DNA from: Rhodotorula mucilaginosa
Taxonomy: Eukaryota > Basidiomycota > Microbotryomycetes > Sporidiobolales > Sporidiobolaceae
DNA length: 64,000 nucleotides
Direction: 5' to 3'
Assembly: GCA_034406715.1 (NCBI GenBank)
Contig: CP137865.1
Location: 744,001-808,000, forward strand
Shown: piece after piece, positions 63,776-64,000 of the stretch
How positions within the stretch are numbered: position 1 is the stretch's first letter
How the letters are laid out: every line of letters starts with the position of its first letter
Made by a program: the position numbers and the translations under genes
Notes under the pieces: model-generated
Told to the model about the DNA's origin: nothing
Seen by the model: the letters and a program-made list of their open reading frames with translations, nothing else
Databases searched by the model: none

Positions 63776-64000
63776 TCGCTCGCCCGTTCTCCTTCCTCCT
63801 CATTGTGCTCTTTACCGCCTCACTTCCTCCCCTTTCCCCTGTTGATGGTCTCTAGCGCATTCTTTCTTGCATTCAGGCATAGCATCCCGATATCACTACC
63901 TTTGTCTCTCTTGCAATCCTAAGGACATCCTTTGCATCTCTAAGGAGGGGTCCGTGAGCAAGAGTAAAGGAAGAATATGGGTATCATCAATAGGTTCGGG
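63776..64000. repeat. Duplicated 3' flank of the DxxG-repeat gene
   Basis: The end of the window (for example cttgcaatcctaaggac and caataggttcggg) matches 60071-60285 (cttgcaatcacaaggac, gataggttcggg) with moderate divergence. It shows that the duplication includes at least 200 bp of 3' flank. Confidence 0.7.

Noticed and set aside
1-64000. tRNA, rRNA, CRISPR arrays or attachment sites
   Set aside because: I looked for paired tRNA A/B boxes, regular repeats with spacers, and inverted repeats on both strands by eye, and found none that I could support.

Overview
The window is nuclear DNA of a GC-rich, intron-dense basidiomycete. A red or pink yeast of the Microbotryomycetes (Rhodotorula/Sporobolomyces-like) is my best guess; this is inference from gene style, not a database match. 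The signs are roughly 60 % GC, genes split by many 50-80 nt introns with gtgagt/gtgcgt/gtacgt donors and ctgac-like branch sites, a complex I subunit, a glyoxal oxidase, and very short intergenic gaps. No tRNA, rRNA, CRISPR array, LTR element or intact DNA transposon was recognised. Most long open frames opposite the genes are GC-driven shadows, so I rebuilt gene models by splicing: every coding model given sums to a multiple of three unless it is cut by the window edge.

Layout. 1-12.1 kb: amino-acid permease (runs off the left edge), membrane-anchored ubiquitin protease, an unknown acidic protein, TCTP, TRAX and a NECAP-like endocytic protein. 12.5-19.5 kb: two plus-strand genes, a large low-complexity protein with a repeated KLxxFG-like motif and an F-box/LRR protein ending in a CaaX box. 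19.6-27.1 kb: one 23-exon CHD/Mit1-like chromatin remodeller. 28.3-37.3 kb: RBM42-like RNA-binding protein, complex I NDUFA13/GRIM-19, an alpha/beta hydrolase, the RINT1/Tip20 tether and a NUP42-like CCCH/FG nucleoporin.

38.1-42.9 kb is the most unusual part. It holds two near-identical tandem genes for a secreted protein of unknown family, a remnant of a third copy, and two extra copies of the first codons of the neighbouring RIC1 gene. A small minus-strand gene takes its stop codon from one of those RIC1 remnants. The intact 17-exon RIC1 gene follows (42.8-47.6 kb), then a 96-residue ABM-domain protein, a GPI-type glyoxal oxidase, an Arg/Ser/Pro-rich protein and a DinB-fold protein. 58.9-64 kb holds a secreted DxxG-repeat protein, an AT-richer gene-poor island, a nuclear-type coiled-coil protein, and a decayed duplicate of the DxxG-repeat gene that runs off the right edge.

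The genes do not form one pathway. They are housekeeping functions (ER-Golgi tethering by RINT1 and RIC1, nuclear export by NUP42, chromatin, ubiquitin) plus lineage-specific secreted proteins. The strongest general observations are splicing features: six GC-AG introns, exons of 8, 16, 18 and 22 nt, a possible one-nucleotide exon, and a stop codon alone in its exon. The strongest locus-specific observation is the tandem secreted array, whose conserved C-terminal KR-AWAWRRF segment looks like a Kex2-releasable peptide.
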